Below, one piece after another: positions 22,131 to 34,198 of a stretch of DNA of 64,000 nucleotides; positions within the stretch are counted from its first letter, which is position 1, and each line of letters begins with the position of its first letter. The stretch lies in NCBI GenBank assembly GCA_029204225.1, contig CM055111.1:28542340-28606339 (forward strand), written 5' to 3'. The notes under the pieces are model-generated. The model saw nothing but the letters and a program-made list of their open reading frames with translations, did no database searches and was not told the DNA's origin. This DNA is from Diphasiastrum complanatum. Taxonomy: Eukaryota; Streptophyta; Lycopodiopsida; Lycopodiales; Lycopodiaceae. Made by a program: the position numbers and the translations under genes.

Positions 22131-23480
22131 TTTTCAAAAAGATTTAAAACCAAAAGCCCACTTTAAAACTTCTCTAACATAATAAAAAATCAGCCCCTAG
22201 ACAATTCTATAAGCATCACTACTCTTTATCAAGAGAACTAGATTCACCGGGTACTTCAACTACAAGCTTCCTATTACTAGAAAAGCTAATAATCTTCCCC
22301 AAAAAAAAATTTAGTTTGTGAACTTTAGAGAACTTGAAGAAGGTTAGAAAGGTTACCATCATTTGTCTAGCTCTGATACCACTTTTACAAATGAAGCTAG
22401 GAACTCCTCCTAATCCAAAGGTAGTGCCTCCAAAAGTCCTCCAAGTAACCTGCAAGCTACAAGATGCTCCCCAACTCCAAGCTAGGATGCCTCCACTTGC
22501 AAGTAAGGATCTTCAATCCTCCATGGATCTCTCCTCCACTTGTGTCCCTAAAATTAATCACAAAGGTAGATAACAAGTGGCCTCAAGTATTCACCACCCA
22601 ACCATAGCTAGCTAGCACATGCAATCCTGCAACTTGGCTAATCTAGCACCCCCTTGCTAACCAATAACTAATCACAAGCATACCACCACAAACCATAGCA
22701 TACTCAAGATCCAAACCCTACTTATGTCCCATACCATAAGCAAAATCCAAACCCCAAACATACTACACACAAGAAAACACTCTATACACTAGTAGCCACA
22801 CTAGAGCAGTAGCATAGCAAACAAAAGATATCTCTCCCTCCCTATGGGCACCCTCCTCCCCTCATATAGATGGCAAATGGCACCCTCCAATACCCTATGG
22901 ATTTCCATGCACAACCAATGAGAAAGAGAGAGGCCTAGGGGAGTTAAAGAACCTTCATAGGCTTATGGAAGGTCAAGAGATTTCTTCCATAACCTATGAC
23001 TCTTTGAATGCCTTTCTTGTGGAAGTTGGAAACTCAATGGACACCTTGGAAGTGCCCTTTCCTACTAGGTCCCATTGCCCAAGTTGTGCTTGTATACTTT
23101 GCTCCAAGACCAATAAAGTGATATGGTTCAAGGTTGAGGCCCAAGGTTTAGAAAAATAGCCAAAACACCCATGGTTGAGCTTCAGCTTTGGCCTATTCGG
23201 CTAGGAGACTCTTGGCTTGTGGCGCAATCCGCAGTAATTCTCCGAGGAACAAACTAACACAGCTTGCTAGCAAGCTTGTGAGCACTTCAGTGTGTGGTTC
23301 CTCGGGTTTCACCGTGGGGAATGGTGGTCCATGATGATGCAACCGATCATTCTGATCAGTTTGCAATGGTGAGCCTGCTTGTGGTACCAGTTCTTCAGCA
23401 AGAGGAGGTTTTGCAGGTATGTCTCTTTATTTAAGCTTTTTCCTCCTCTTGGGCCTTCTGCACCAATGGCGCATCTTCTG
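22131..23480. other. LTR-like sequence next to a tRNA-Met-type primer site
   Basis: At 22371-22382 the plus strand reads GCTCTGATACCA, the exact complement of the common plant retrotransposon primer site (TGGTATCAGAGC, tRNA-Met 3' end). This implies a minus-strand element with its 5' LTR just to the right. No partner LTR or pol domain was found to the left, so it is probably a fragment. The rest has no convincing ORF. Confidence 0.5.
22371..22382 (-). promoter_or_regulatory. Retrotransposon primer-binding site (tRNA-Met 3' end)
   Basis: Minus strand TGGTATCAGAGC, a 12/12 match to the usual plant primer site. The element it belonged to is mostly gone. Confidence 0.65.
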
Positions 23481-23483
23481 ATA

Positions 23484-24330
23484 CTATCTTCCTTCTTCCC
23501 TCACATTCGGATACGGTCTTGTAGTTGAGGGTTGATCATCGGATACTGATGGGGGTAGTGAGGGTGCCACTTTCTTCCACTTTTGTGCTCGCGTGATAGT
23601 TAACAATGGGGCTTGGAAGTGTTGTTTTTCCGATGGCATCCCTCCTGGAACTGCTGTAGGTTGTATAGTGATTAGATTCAGTGGTGCACTTGTTCCAGGT
23701 CTTAATGGATAATTCTTGTAGCAGTGTCCATAACCACATTCTCGACAAGATTTGTATTGCCTCTTGTATGGGCATTTTGCAATTCGGTGTCCTTCGCTGC
23801 ATCCGTAGCAGCCGTAATTTCTTCCACCTTGACACTGGGGCTGAGCCGCATAGGTCGCATAATATTCATTGATGGATGGATCCACAAATGGCTCGTCTGG
23901 CCTGTACCATTGTTGCTGTTCAGATTAAGGTGGTGTTGGTACTTCTTGTTCCGCTGCTGTCAAATTTACATGAGCCACTTGCTGATTAGCTGGCCCTGGT
24001 GGTGCAGGTAAGGCCATGTGCTGTTGGTTATTCGGCGCACCATACCTCGGTGTCGTGCCACATTTGGTGTCCCTTGATGATATGGATAAGAGGTTTGATA
24101 AGGGCTCCTCTTCTACTGCATGATCTGGGGGTTGAATGGGTAAAAGGCCATCTCGTGCAATGATGCATTGCTTAGATGGCAGAATTTTTGTGTCATTCTC
24201 GGATTTTGCTTTAGAACTGGACACTCATTAAATGTATGGTTCTGAGTGCAAACTGAGCACCATACATTTTCTCGGCGGGGATACTGCAGCTGCTTCTGCT
24301 CCGGTGGATTGGAAGTTGGTGCTACAGCTC
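23484..24330 (-). pseudogene. Retrotransposon gag fragment with zinc knuckles
   Basis: The minus strand shows CYGCSEGHRIAKCP followed by CRECGYGHCYKNYP, two CCHC-like knuckles. Farther upstream is WCSVCTQNHTFNECP, another C-x-x-C-x4-H-x4-C knuckle, and a Q-rich helical stretch. Frames are broken at several places. Ty3/gypsy-like gag is the best guess, but no pol domain is present to confirm it. Confidence 0.6.
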
Positions 24331-25109
24331 CCTATAAGGCCTTCAGCTTCTGATCAAACTGGGCCATAAGTTGTTCCATCTGTTGCTTGTGTAGCTTTAT
24401 CATTTGTTCCATCAGCAGCTCTGTGGATAGGTTGGTTGCATTGGATCATGATGATGCTATTGAAGGAGTTGGGGTGTGGGTGGTTGGATATTCATCATCA
24501 AAACTCTCATCCACCCAGATACATAATAAAATTAAAGTTCTATAAGATTAAATGGATTAATTATTTGAAACCAATGTATTTTACATATTAAAAAAGTTGG
24601 GCGATCTGACATCGTTGCGTCTTTCCTGCTTTCCGCATACGCCTCAGTTTGCGTCTGCGCTGCTTCTAGAATCTCTCTGTTTTCTCTCCTCTTTCTTCTC
24701 ACCGTGTCTGCTCACACAACATCTCTCTTTTGCCTTCTTCTTCTATCATTCTTTGGCTTATTTATCATTAATACTACCTCTGACGTCGTCGCCACGACTT
24801 GCGTATAAGAGAGCTAGCTCCTCATCTTGCCTTGCCTTCGACGATGGCGCTCCATGACCATGAGTGAAACTCCATGGACTCCATGACTGAAATCGTTGCC
24901 CTTTTAGCTCAATTCTTGTGTTGCCTTTCTACTTTGGGATATCAATGGGAGATCTTTACAATTTGTGCGCAAATCGGAGCTCTATGTTTAAAGAGGAAAG
25001 CCATGTGGCACATTATGGAATGTCTACATGCATTGAGACCAAAGGCTATAATTCCATATTTTTCATAATTAAAAATTCTCTGGCACTTTCTAATCACAAA
25101 TCTCTCTCC

Positions 25110-25140
<31 letters not shown>

Positions 25141-25225
25141 ATTATGTTTAAAGAGGGTACCCAAGTGGCACATTATGTAATAGATAACAGGCCTGGGAAG
25201 GCCCAGGTTGCTTGTTTTGAACGTA
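24331..25225. other. Mixed repeat sequence with a local duplication
   Basis: No gene recognised. A unit starting ATGTTTAAAGAGG and ending in a CT run (about 24986-25140) recurs at 25143-25902. In the second unit the MAKR-like exon sits in the middle. CT-rich text at 24600-24760 resembles a plant leader but leads to no gene. Confidence 0.5.
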
Positions 25226-25902
25226 TTACGCTTCACAACCCAGCTTGACATAATTAGAGAAGCCATGAGAAACTGTAGAAGGCTTAGTGGTGAAAGAGTG
25301 AGTGCGGGTATTTGGTAGAGAGCCGAGACGATGACTACTTACTGGTGGCTTTGTAATTTCATTTTGCACCTTTGACAGAGTATGAAGAGGCATGAGTTTT
25401 CCATCAAGAACGAGTTCATCGGCCGATACCATTGAATTGCACAAAAGTATACTGGGGTTGTTTTTGTAAGACATATGAAACTCGAAATCTGTAGAATGCT
25501 TACCATCTTTCCGGCTGGCAGAAATTTCAGCTCTGACGATGTCATTGGAAAGAAAAACGTCTGGTTTCATGAATTCACAACGCTCTTTCGGGTCTTCAAG
25601 ATCCAAGCCAATACAATCCAAAGTTTCGTCATGACCTGATACGTTAAGGAGCTGAGTTACAATTGTGTATGTATAAAAGTGTGTATACTTATTAGTATAC
25701 AGATCTTTATACAGATCGTATACAACTTTACAAAAAAAGTGACAGATTATGACATTTAAAAAGTTTGTTTTAAGCCCGTTATCAACGGGCCGTGCTAATA
25801 ACGAAATGTCTATATGCATATAATTTCTATTTTTCATAATCAAAAATTCTATAGCACTTTCTAAATCACAAATCTCTCTATCTCTCTCTCTCTCTCTCTC
25901 CC
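25057..25902. repeat. Direct repeats flanking the MAKR-like exon
   Basis: About 70 bp starting TTTTTCATAAT[T/C]AAAAATTCT and ending in a CT run occur at 25057-25140 and again at 25833-25902, with the exon between them. The similarity is easily seen by eye, with a few substitutions. Confidence 0.7.
25226..25640 (-). pseudogene. Lone exon resembling membrane-associated kinase regulator (MAKR) C terminus
   Basis: The minus-strand frame ends at a stop at 25226-25228. It contains KHSTDFEFHMSYK, then MVSADELVLDGKLMPLH. The F-E-F block followed by ADEL-x-x-x-G-x-x-x-PL is the signature of the plant MAKR/BKI1-like family, plasma-membrane proteins that modulate receptor kinases. The frame is open farther right (to 25843), but that part looks noncoding. 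A CAG acceptor near 25640 on the minus strand (ACGTATCAG then GTCATGACG) is a likely exon edge. No other exon was found upstream (higher coordinates). The segment sits between direct repeats, so it may be a captured gene fragment rather than a live gene. Family assignment is moderate. Confidence 0.45.
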
Positions 25903-26039
25903 CAACACTTCACTTTTATAACTATTTTTTCCCTAAACCCTAAAAAACCTTAACCTTAAAAAACCCCTAAAACCCAAAAATCGCTCAATGTCTCACCTCC
26001 CACCTCTCTCTCCTCGTGCTCCCTCTCCGCTCTGACCTC

Positions 26040-26073
<34 letters not shown>

Positions 26074-28989
26074 TATATCTGCTCACCTCTCATCTCTCAC
26101 CTCATCTCTCTCTCTCAACTCTATCTGCTCTCATCTCTCACCTCTCTCTCTCAACTCTATTTGCTCTCTCACCTCCCATCTCTCCGCTCTCTCACCAACT
26201 CATCTTATCTCTCTATCGATCCACCATCGCTTGCTCTCTCTCTCTCTAACCTCTCTCTCTCTCTCTCGGCTCCCGGGGTGTATCCTATAGATGTTCCAGC
26301 CATACCTTACGCTGCTCCACATACCTTACGCTGCTCTAGGCTAGAACTACGCTGCTCCAGCCATGTTCTAGCCTGCGCTGCCAGCATTCTCTCTCTCAAA
26401 TTATCTGTTTCACATTATGTCACGCAGCTCCAGCCATGTTCTAACCTGCGCTGCCAGCATCTCTCTCTCTCTCTCTCTCAAATTTCTATCACATTATCTC
26501 ACGCTCGCGCGCTCTCTTTATCTCTCTCAAGTTCTCTTTTTAAAATTACTTCCTAAAATCACGTTTCTCCTTCTTAAATCAACGCGTTTGTCCTTCAACC
26601 CCGTCATTGCCTTCCAAATTTTTTAGGCAAACGTGGATCAATCAGTATCTCGTAATCGCGTTTTCTTCACAAGAGCCTACATTTTCTCTCGATGTGGAAT
26701 CTGCTCTTTCTCTCCCTTTGCGAACTTCAATCTACTCTTTCTCTTTCTTCCTCTTTAGAACGATCCGTTTTCGTAAATTACTGGCACGCAGGAACTTCCT
26801 ACTCTTGCCTCGTATCAGTCGGCTGTGAAGTGAAATTTGCTCTTTCTCTCTCGCGAACGATCTGTTTTCGTAGATTATTGGCATGCAGAAACCGAGCAAG
26901 ATGCATACAATTGTTTCTAAAGCAGACCAGCGAACAAGGTTTATAGTCGCTCATGCAAACTATAACCTGTTAGAATCCAGCTTGTTGATTTCCGGCAGCA
27001 AGTATCCTCTGGCCTTCAGCGGTCTGCTATCTGATAAATTTATAGAAAATTTTCCAGCGGTCTGACGTATCTTGCAGATCCGTGGGAATGCCGTCCAGCT
27101 ACCTGACCTGTTCTTTTCCAACGATCTAACATGTCTTTGTTACAGAGCATTGCTTGAGGAAAACTTTGAATACTTTTACCCTTCATTGGCTGCTTCATTG
27201 AGATTGAAAGATATTACTACTTCCAGGAATTGTGAAGCCTGCGCTTCAGTGTGCTACGATTGCATGGATTAACAAGAAAAGAGACGGCGCATCTGCAGAA
27301 CGCCTTGAACACGCGTGTGAGGGTCGTCTTTCTGTTTTTTTGAGGTCAGCGCTTAGGTATATAAAGCAGCACGCAGAGGCAGAAGAACAAACGCAGTTTG
27401 CAGGACAAGCAGGAGCTGTTCCATCTCTCATAAGCTTCAGGTATTTCTTTATTTCTTCTGGTTCTGCTTTTGTAAGAGGCCGCTTTGCTTTCTATAAATA
27501 AATCTGCTCCTGCTTACAAGATCGGTTTTTATGAAAAATGACATTGAGCTTTGCATCGTTCACTCAGGCAACAATGGAGTTTTTGGCATCTCTTTTAACT
27601 ATGTTCTTTACCAACGTTTTGCATTTCTACATGTACTTGCGAGCTTCTCACTTTTTACGCCGCAATATTGTGTTCCTCTTTAGTTGTTGTCTTGAACTTA
27701 TCAATGACCATTCATTTCGCAGTTGTGTGTCTTGGTTTGAACTAGATTATACAGAATTATGTGTTGTTTCTGAATATTTTTTGATTCATTGTTTATATTT
27801 TTTTCAACATTCACTAATGAATGATCTTCTGATCGTTCATGAAATGATCATAGTTGTCAACAAAAAATCAGACATCATGATTTAGCTTAAAGCGAATGAT
27901 AGCATTTTGCATATCGTACTCTACACAAATCTCAAAACAACATAAATCTTAGTCGCGTTCTCTAGAAAACAATGATTTCTTATTCGCTCGGTTTGCTACA
28001 TAATAGAGGCTATTGTTAATCAGCAGTTGAATGCCAATCGTTCCACTACTGGAAATGATAATGCATAGTGGTCATGACCAGTGAGATCCAGCAGATTCTA
28101 TTGAATAGCACTATTAGCTAACTCATGAAGAATCAGTAGTTCATAAGCAAATTAATAAGTGACTGATTCACTAAAGCACCAGTGGATAAATCATTGATTG
28201 GCAAGTATGCTGATTCTTAGCATAGAATCATCAGGAGTTGAAGTATAGCTGTACATAAATTGTTGAAAATCGTTCGCACAAAATGTTTCTCCTTCTCTTT
28301 CTGTTTCTCTTCCTTTCTTTCTTTCTACGAACAGCAGCCCAAATGGCACCCAGGCAATGCTCTGAGACACGAGAGGCTGAGGCTTCTTGGCGAGCTTGCA
28401 CTCCAACGAAAGAGAGCAAGGGCTCATCTAGGAGGCGAACATGGAGATTCATGTTTGGCGGCCATATGCTATAACATTGTATTCAGACCATTTTATACAT
28501 TATATTCAATGTTGGACCATTTTATACATTATATCCAATGTTGGACGTACTTTATTTGTTGCAATGTTGCACATCGTGTATGTGTCGATTTGTAAATGTG
28601 CTCTGTTTTTTATTTTATCTCAAATTGTATGTGCGTGTGTGAATCGTATTTTTAATTAATTTCAATTGTAGAGATTGATAGCAGATGCACTTCACTGAAA
28701 TGCACCTACAAGTTGATCATTGATGTCACAACAAACTGATAGCACATGCACTCCAAACGATCATCAAAAGAGCAATTGCTCCTTTTGTCCCCCCCCGGAT
28801 AGCATTTCATAAACATATACATTACATTGCATTTAAAAAAATACAGAGATTGCATTTCACAGCACTAGGCGCGCGTTGCACAAAAAACACACTGTATATT
28901 AATTCAAGAGAGGTATCAAAATAACATTACGTATCCCACCATATATGGCTGGGTTTGTTTTTTATACTACTGTCTAATTATATGCCGCC
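25903..28989. other. CT-rich and AT-rich intergenic sequence, no recognised gene
   Basis: 25931-25977 carries telomere-like CCCTAAACCCTAAAA text. 26020-26560 is broken CT-rich low complexity with a duplicated block (CCAGCCATGTTCTA ... GCGCTGCCAGCAT) at about 26356 and 26431. From 26600 to 28660 only short frames occur. A stretch at 28330-28460 reads LRHERLRLLGELALQRKRAR and matches no family I can name. Confidence 0.45.
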
Positions 28990-29438
28990 TCATTTACTGC
29001 CGAAAATTACATAACAATAGTCCGCCACATACGGCTGGACCTTATCTATTCTTAGCATTCCTACGAATCCTCCACTGACTCCTCGCCCTCGCTCTGCCTC
29101 CTGGTTAGCCCGACGGATTCGCACCCTTTCCCTGACCATGATGAGCTGTTGTCGTGTGAAGTTCACTCCAATCTGCTCATCCAAATCCACCTCGACAGCG
29201 GGGTGGGGGGCTTCGGCTCCGGGTTTCTCTGCCGAGCTTGTCGCAGCATCTCTGCAATGTCTGCCTCTTGCTTTCGATGCCTTTCGTTGTGCCTTCGGAC
29301 ATCTTCTTCGAGCTTCCTCCTCGGGCTTAGGTGGTATGCGCTCCGCCATCTCGATCGGATCTCTCTCACAACACCCTGATTCTCAAACAGGCTCAAACAA
29401 CTTCTCACTGGCTCACAGCCTCTAAAAATGCCTCTCAC
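28990..29438 (-). CDS. Basic helical hypothetical frame in repeat A1
   Basis: Two overlapping minus-strand frames (28990-29349 and 29163-29438) encode charged, helix-prone sequence (EEEARRRCPKAQRKASK; EEDVRRHNERHRKQEADIAE). The second is conserved in frame in repeat A2 (34161-34415), which hints at former coding in a transposon accessory gene. No domain was recognised and the start is uncertain. It could be a noncoding shadow of the opposite strand. Confidence 0.3.
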
Positions 29439-29842
29439 AATGGCATAGTGAGTGCCTATTTATCCCCACAGCCTGTTTGCCCATGTGCAGTTGCTGATGA
29501 TCCCTCCATGTGCCGCTGTACCTGCCCCATGTGTTGCTCTCCCACGTGCTGCTCTCCCATTGGCACCATGGTATGCTCCCTCACAGTGCCCATGTGATGT
29601 TGTACCTGTCCCCTGCCCCCTGTACTATCCTCTCCTTTTTTGCACCCTAAACCCCTTTTTTTTACATTTTTTTAGGCCTATTTTACTATAGAAAAAACAT
29701 TTTTTGATTATAAAAAATACTTAAAATAAATAAAATAAAAAATGGTATCGCCTTGGTACCGTGGACCTAAGGGCGGTACCGTACTGGCGGTACCACCATT
29801 ATGGTACCGACGGTACCATAACGACAGTACCAGAGGGTTCTA

Positions 29843-29844
<2 letters not shown>
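29192..29844. repeat. Direct repeat A1
   Basis: Matches 34199-34864 (A2) along about 650 bp, up to and including the GGTACC-rich end, then an (AT)n run in both. On the minus strand both copies keep an open frame rich in R/E/K (SLFENQG, RRHNERHRKQEADI), a helical basic segment of unknown family. The two copies lie 5 kb apart, with the hAT-like gene between them. Confidence 0.85.
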
Positions 29845-29918
<74 letters not shown>

Positions 29919-30300
29919 AAGCGGATGGCGGAAGCGAACGCGCGTCCAGACGCACGTTTGCGTCCGCGTCCAGAAGCGGACGCGCTAGGGGTGCGTCCGC
30001 TTTTTTTTTTTTTGTAGTTTTTAATTTTGTGTTAAAAAATAAAAAAATAAAAAAAATTGGACGCCTGCTTTTTCTTTTTTCTTTTTTTAATTTTTTTTAA
30101 TTTTTTGTGCTAAAAAAATAAAAAAAATTGAACGCGTCCGACCTCGCATCCGGGTCTGGATGTCGGACGCGGATGCGGGCATTCTGGCCCGAACCCTCAT
30201 GTTTGATATATATATATCATAGGTCCCGCGGTACTGGGTACCGCGAATCCCGGTACCGCGGGACCATACTGATACCACGGTACCACGTATATTAATATAT
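29740..30300. mobile_element. GGTACC foldback element with (AT)n centre, invaded by a GGACGCG element
   Basis: The left arm (29740-29845) has six GGTACC-type palindrome cores and ends CTATGAT before (AT)n (29845-29915). The right arm (about 30197-30300) resumes after (AT)n with ATCATAGG and more GGTACC cores in the inverted orientation. Between them, 29916-30196 is a separate GC-rich sequence with CGGACGCG/CGCGTCC words that recurs at 35349-35616. So one element appears to have inserted into the AT centre of another. Confidence 0.55.
29845..29915. repeat. (AT)n microsatellite, 71 bp
   Basis: Uninterrupted AT dinucleotides between the foldback arm and the GGACGCG element. A related (AT)n run is at 34865-34904. 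Confidence 0.95.
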
Positions 30301-30561
30301 ATAACATTTAATATTTTAAAAAAAAAAAATTGACCTAAATCTACCCGCCCCCCTCACTTCTTCTCTCCCAAAACTTTTTGAACCCTCGCGCCCTGCCTTC
30401 GCTGCTGTTTTTGCTTGCATTTGATTTGCCTCGCCCTGCCTTCGCTGCCTTCGCCCATTTTCATCATCTCTCCAACATTGAACCCTGTTGTTTTTTTTCC
30501 AGCTTTCCATTCTTCCAGCGTTAGCTTCATCTGCATTTTTCCCCAAGTTTTCTCCATCACA

Positions 30562-31707
30562 ATGGTGCAGTCCGACCTTTCCAAACTCTGGGACGAGGTG
30601 GACGTTGTCAGGCGGGTTGCCGACAAGACCAACAAGACCGGTTAGAAGGTCGTGTGTTGCCGATATTGCCTAGTCGAATTCGTCGCGTCCCTCACTCGCC
30701 TCAAAGGCCACCTGCTCGGTGCACGCGCCAAAAATGGTGTCACCATAAATGCTGCCCCTTGTGGCAGCATGTCCGTCCCCGTCAGACAGCGACTACTGGA
30801 CACCTACGGGCCATGTCTTGTGGCGGGGGAGAACACCATTTAGGAGGGTGTTCTCCGGTTTTGCACCACTCCTTATGTGGTTGACCCCAAGTTGATGCCT
30901 ACTTGGCTGGCACGCACGAGGAGAGGGATGCATCCTCGTCCCGTCCCACTGCCCCTCATCCCCCTCAGACAGTTCCGCCAGACGCACCCCCGTCTGCTCC
31001 CATTCCGGTGGAACCCGTCCCCTCGCGTCCGCCATTTGCCACTGCGGTTCCACCACCACGTCTGTTGCTCGCACGCCCCCAATTTACGATTTTCTCATGG
31101 ACTCTCCGCCACCCGAGCAGGCCCATTGGTTTGGAGCCTATCAGACTCATGGAGGAGCTAGCTGCATTTCGTTTCGGCATGGGCACGTTCGGTCACCCGG
31201 CTGCTCAGGATCCAGAGAGGAGGCAGCTCCCCATTATCTGGTATGCATCTCATCTCATCCTCCCTTGCTGTGTTTCATTGACGTTCCACCTGTGCACACG
31301 TGCTGAACCATTTCATTGCACGTACCATAGGATTGTGCTGCCTCCGTGTGTGAGCGTAATTGGAGCACATGGGCCCTCATTCACATGAGGAGAAAAAATA
31401 GGCTGTCAGTGAGTTAGTTGGACCGGTTGGTGTTCTGTAGCACCAACGCATGTCTTGCCAGGAGACTGCCGACCATGCGCATTGCAGGTGATAGGCTATT
31501 CTCCCATAGCATGTTGGTTGATGGCTCACTAATACGTTGGTTTCATTTCCTGATCAAGTTATTTCTCTAACATGCTAAATTTTAACCTTGCAGACGAAGA
31601 TATCTGGTTTGGAGCGCCAGGTTGACTTGCCTACGGACAACACCCATCCCATGCTTGCAGATGACTTGGGCACACAGTTGATGGTAGAGAGACAGAGAGG
31701 GAGCTTG

Positions 31708-31777
<70 letters not shown>

Positions 31778-32880
31778 GCTTGATCACAGAGAGCCTCCAT
31801 TGTATGAGGCAGATGAGCCAGTGTCAGAGGATGAGCAGGATGAGGATGAGCCCATTCAGGTCGTGTTCGCCAGATCAGAGTGGGATGAAGCAGATGATAC
31901 AGGTGTTAGGCACATGCCATGGGCAGGGGGTCATAGGTGCATCACGTGGCAGAGGTGGGGAACATGGCACAGGTTATACCGGGAGACAGGCAGGGCACAT
32001 AGGAGGGGCTTGTGGCTTACCTACCTATGTTGATATGATGGAGGAGGCTCTTGATAGAGGGCAAAGTCATTTACATGCCGGTTCTGCAACTGCTTGGATG
32101 CGTGCACTATAGAGTCATGGGCGTTACTTTGACAGCACACCAGAGGAGACACCAGATGACTTCGATTGTACCGATTGGGAGGCCATGCAGGGTCCACATG
32201 GTGCATAGGATGAGGCACAGGTTGATCCAAAGGATGGTGCACATGATGAGTCCTAGAGCCCAGAGCATTTGTATTCAAATGCCCAGCTAGACGACTTGAT
32301 TGCCACATTGAATTCAGAGGCCCAGCAGATGCCGAGTGTCAGGGCACTCCCATCGTCTCTTGCCAGCATGCCCTACACAGAGTCTCAACCAGAGCAGCTA
32401 CATGAAGTGCCTGCAACTCCTCCGGTTCTTCAGAGGGTTTATATGCGCCGCACAACACCTCTAGTGCCACCGATGCCATTGAGGCCTGCAACCCCTCCAT
32501 CGCCATCCACTTCTACAGCACCAGGTTTCCATGGCAGGCCACCATCTGTGCCCAAGTTTTCTCTTGCAGTGCCCACATCTCCTCCAGTGGCAGCACCCAC
32601 TTCACATCCTCCTCCTTGGCAGCACCCACTCCACTGGCTCCTCCTTTGGCAGCACCCAGGATGTACCACTACCGGCCACCACAGCGCCCCTTTCAGTTAC
32701 ATATCGCCACTATACTTGCCTCCTGTAGGGACGGCCCCTCCACAGCCAGTTCCTCCACCAGCAGCAGCTCCACGGGCATACACTCTACAGGCTCATGCTC
32801 CTCTCTCAGCTGCACAAGGATACCTCTCTTTGGCTTCTGTAGCGCAGGCATCCCAAAGGGAGCCGGGAACCACGACTTAG
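30562..32880 (+). pseudogene. hAT-like transposase gene: BED finger and dimerisation motif, core missing
   Basis: ATG 30562 opens MVQSDLSKLWDEVDVV; a TAG at 30643 interrupts. Then CCRYCLVEF and TRLKGHLLG form a BED-type zinc finger (C-x-x-C ... H-x-x-x-G). After a short Pro-rich stretch, FRFGMGTFGHPAAQDPERRQ and, in another frame at about 31337-31480, CERNWSTWALIHMRRKNRL match the hAT C-terminal dimerisation region. A GT-AG intron fits 31488-31593. The following acidic (EPVSEDEQDEDEP) and Pro-rich (PATPPSPSTST) segments extend to 32880. The RNase H-like core of about 400 residues normally between finger and dimerisation motif is absent, so this copy cannot transpose by itself. Stops and shifts support decay. 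Confidence 0.7.
31711..31772. repeat. (AG)n microsatellite inside the hAT-like gene
   Basis: 62 bp of AG that would be read as an Arg-Glu repeat in one frame. It lies in the acidic tail of the hAT-like gene and probably grew from a Glu/Arg-rich stretch. Confidence 0.9.
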
Positions 32881-34154
32881 CTTCCCAGCCTTCAACTCTT
32901 GCCATCCAAACCCACTTGACATACAAGCAGCCAACTCGCCAACAACGATAAGACTTAACCAACTTGAAGTTCCGAAAACCAACATTGAGATCCAACCTGG
33001 CGCCATGCCAGATCGGGGGTCCCGATGTGGGTGACTTCCCTCCAAGCAAGCCGCCCGACATACATCAAACTTAACCAACTCGAAGCTTCGTTACAAACGA
33101 GTAACACCCATTCCAAGCAAGCGGTCTGACTTACATCAGACTTAACCAACTGAAAGCTTCGTCACGAGCGCTGGAAGCCAACCTGGCGCCACGCCAGACT
33201 GGACAGCCATAAACAGGTAACATCCACCCAAGCAAGCCATCCAACTCAGCCGACAGGTTAGAGCCCGTTCCCCAAGAGCTTAACCCATTCACGTTCATGC
33301 AAGGAACACTCAGAACCACAAGCCGCGACAAATATGGAAACAACCAGTTCCTGGACCAAATGGTCCCGACAGCATACCGCTGGCGCCAAGGACCGAATGG
33401 TCCCGACGGAATACCGCTGGCGTCCCGGGATACGACCCTCAGCTATGTGCCAAGTTAAAAATTTTGAAAGCGGCCTTACAACTGGCGCTTTTACCGAACA
33501 CTGAAACCCAGAAGGTAATCAGAGTCAGTTTGAGGAAAATCCCACTTTATTGATAAATCTGAGAAGGTTACATTTCAAGTGTGTGATCGACCCTAGTCTC
33601 CGGGGCGCTAGCATGCCAAGGCGAGAGCCATGACAACATTCCAGCAAGGGAGGCTGAGACTTGGTTGGAGCTCGCCCTGAGTCGCAACCCGCACTCCCCT
33701 ATAGTATTGGTGTGATTCGGCACCCCCCCTCATACTAAGCACCCTACCCAAGCTGGTAAAACACGTTTTTCTCTCTCTAGGATTTTCTCTTTCTAGAAAG
33801 TCATTTTCTCTCTCTAGATTTTATTGATCCCCAAGCTTCCTTTAATCATGCCTAAATCGTGTGAGGTGATTGCACATCGATCTGAGCTCTTTGGACTCCG
33901 CTAGAACCGATCAAAGATTTTCAGCCATAGGAACTTGGCGCCGGCTGGATTCTGGTCACAGTGGCGCGGCCGGGGACATAGCTGGCGCCGATGGTGCCGG
34001 AAGTAAAGCTTGTAAAGGTAGCTTTACAACAGTTCCAGACAAGAATTGATATGGGCTGCGAGAGACAGCTCGGGGCCCTGAGTTGTCTCCGGAGCATTCG
34101 TCTGAGTCAGAGCCAGAGCATTGATTGTGGCTCTGTTATTTTATTTTTAGCAGT
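32881..34154. repeat. Possible LTR with tandem subrepeats and a TGGCGCC primer-site candidate
   Basis: CTTAACCAACT-x-GAAG-x-TCCG-like units start at about 32952, 33067 and 33140. A 37-bp pair (GACC[A/G]AATGGTCCCGAC and on) lies at 33355-33427. At 33936 the text TTGGCGCCGGCTGG resembles the tRNA-Asp-type primer site of many plant Gypsy elements, so the sequence to its left may be a 5' LTR on the plus strand. No partner LTR or pol gene is present. GGCGCC recurs five times in this kilobase. Confidence 0.4.
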
Positions 34155-34198
34155 TTGATATTATGTTCCATGTTTGGCGGCCAGATGGCGGCCATATT

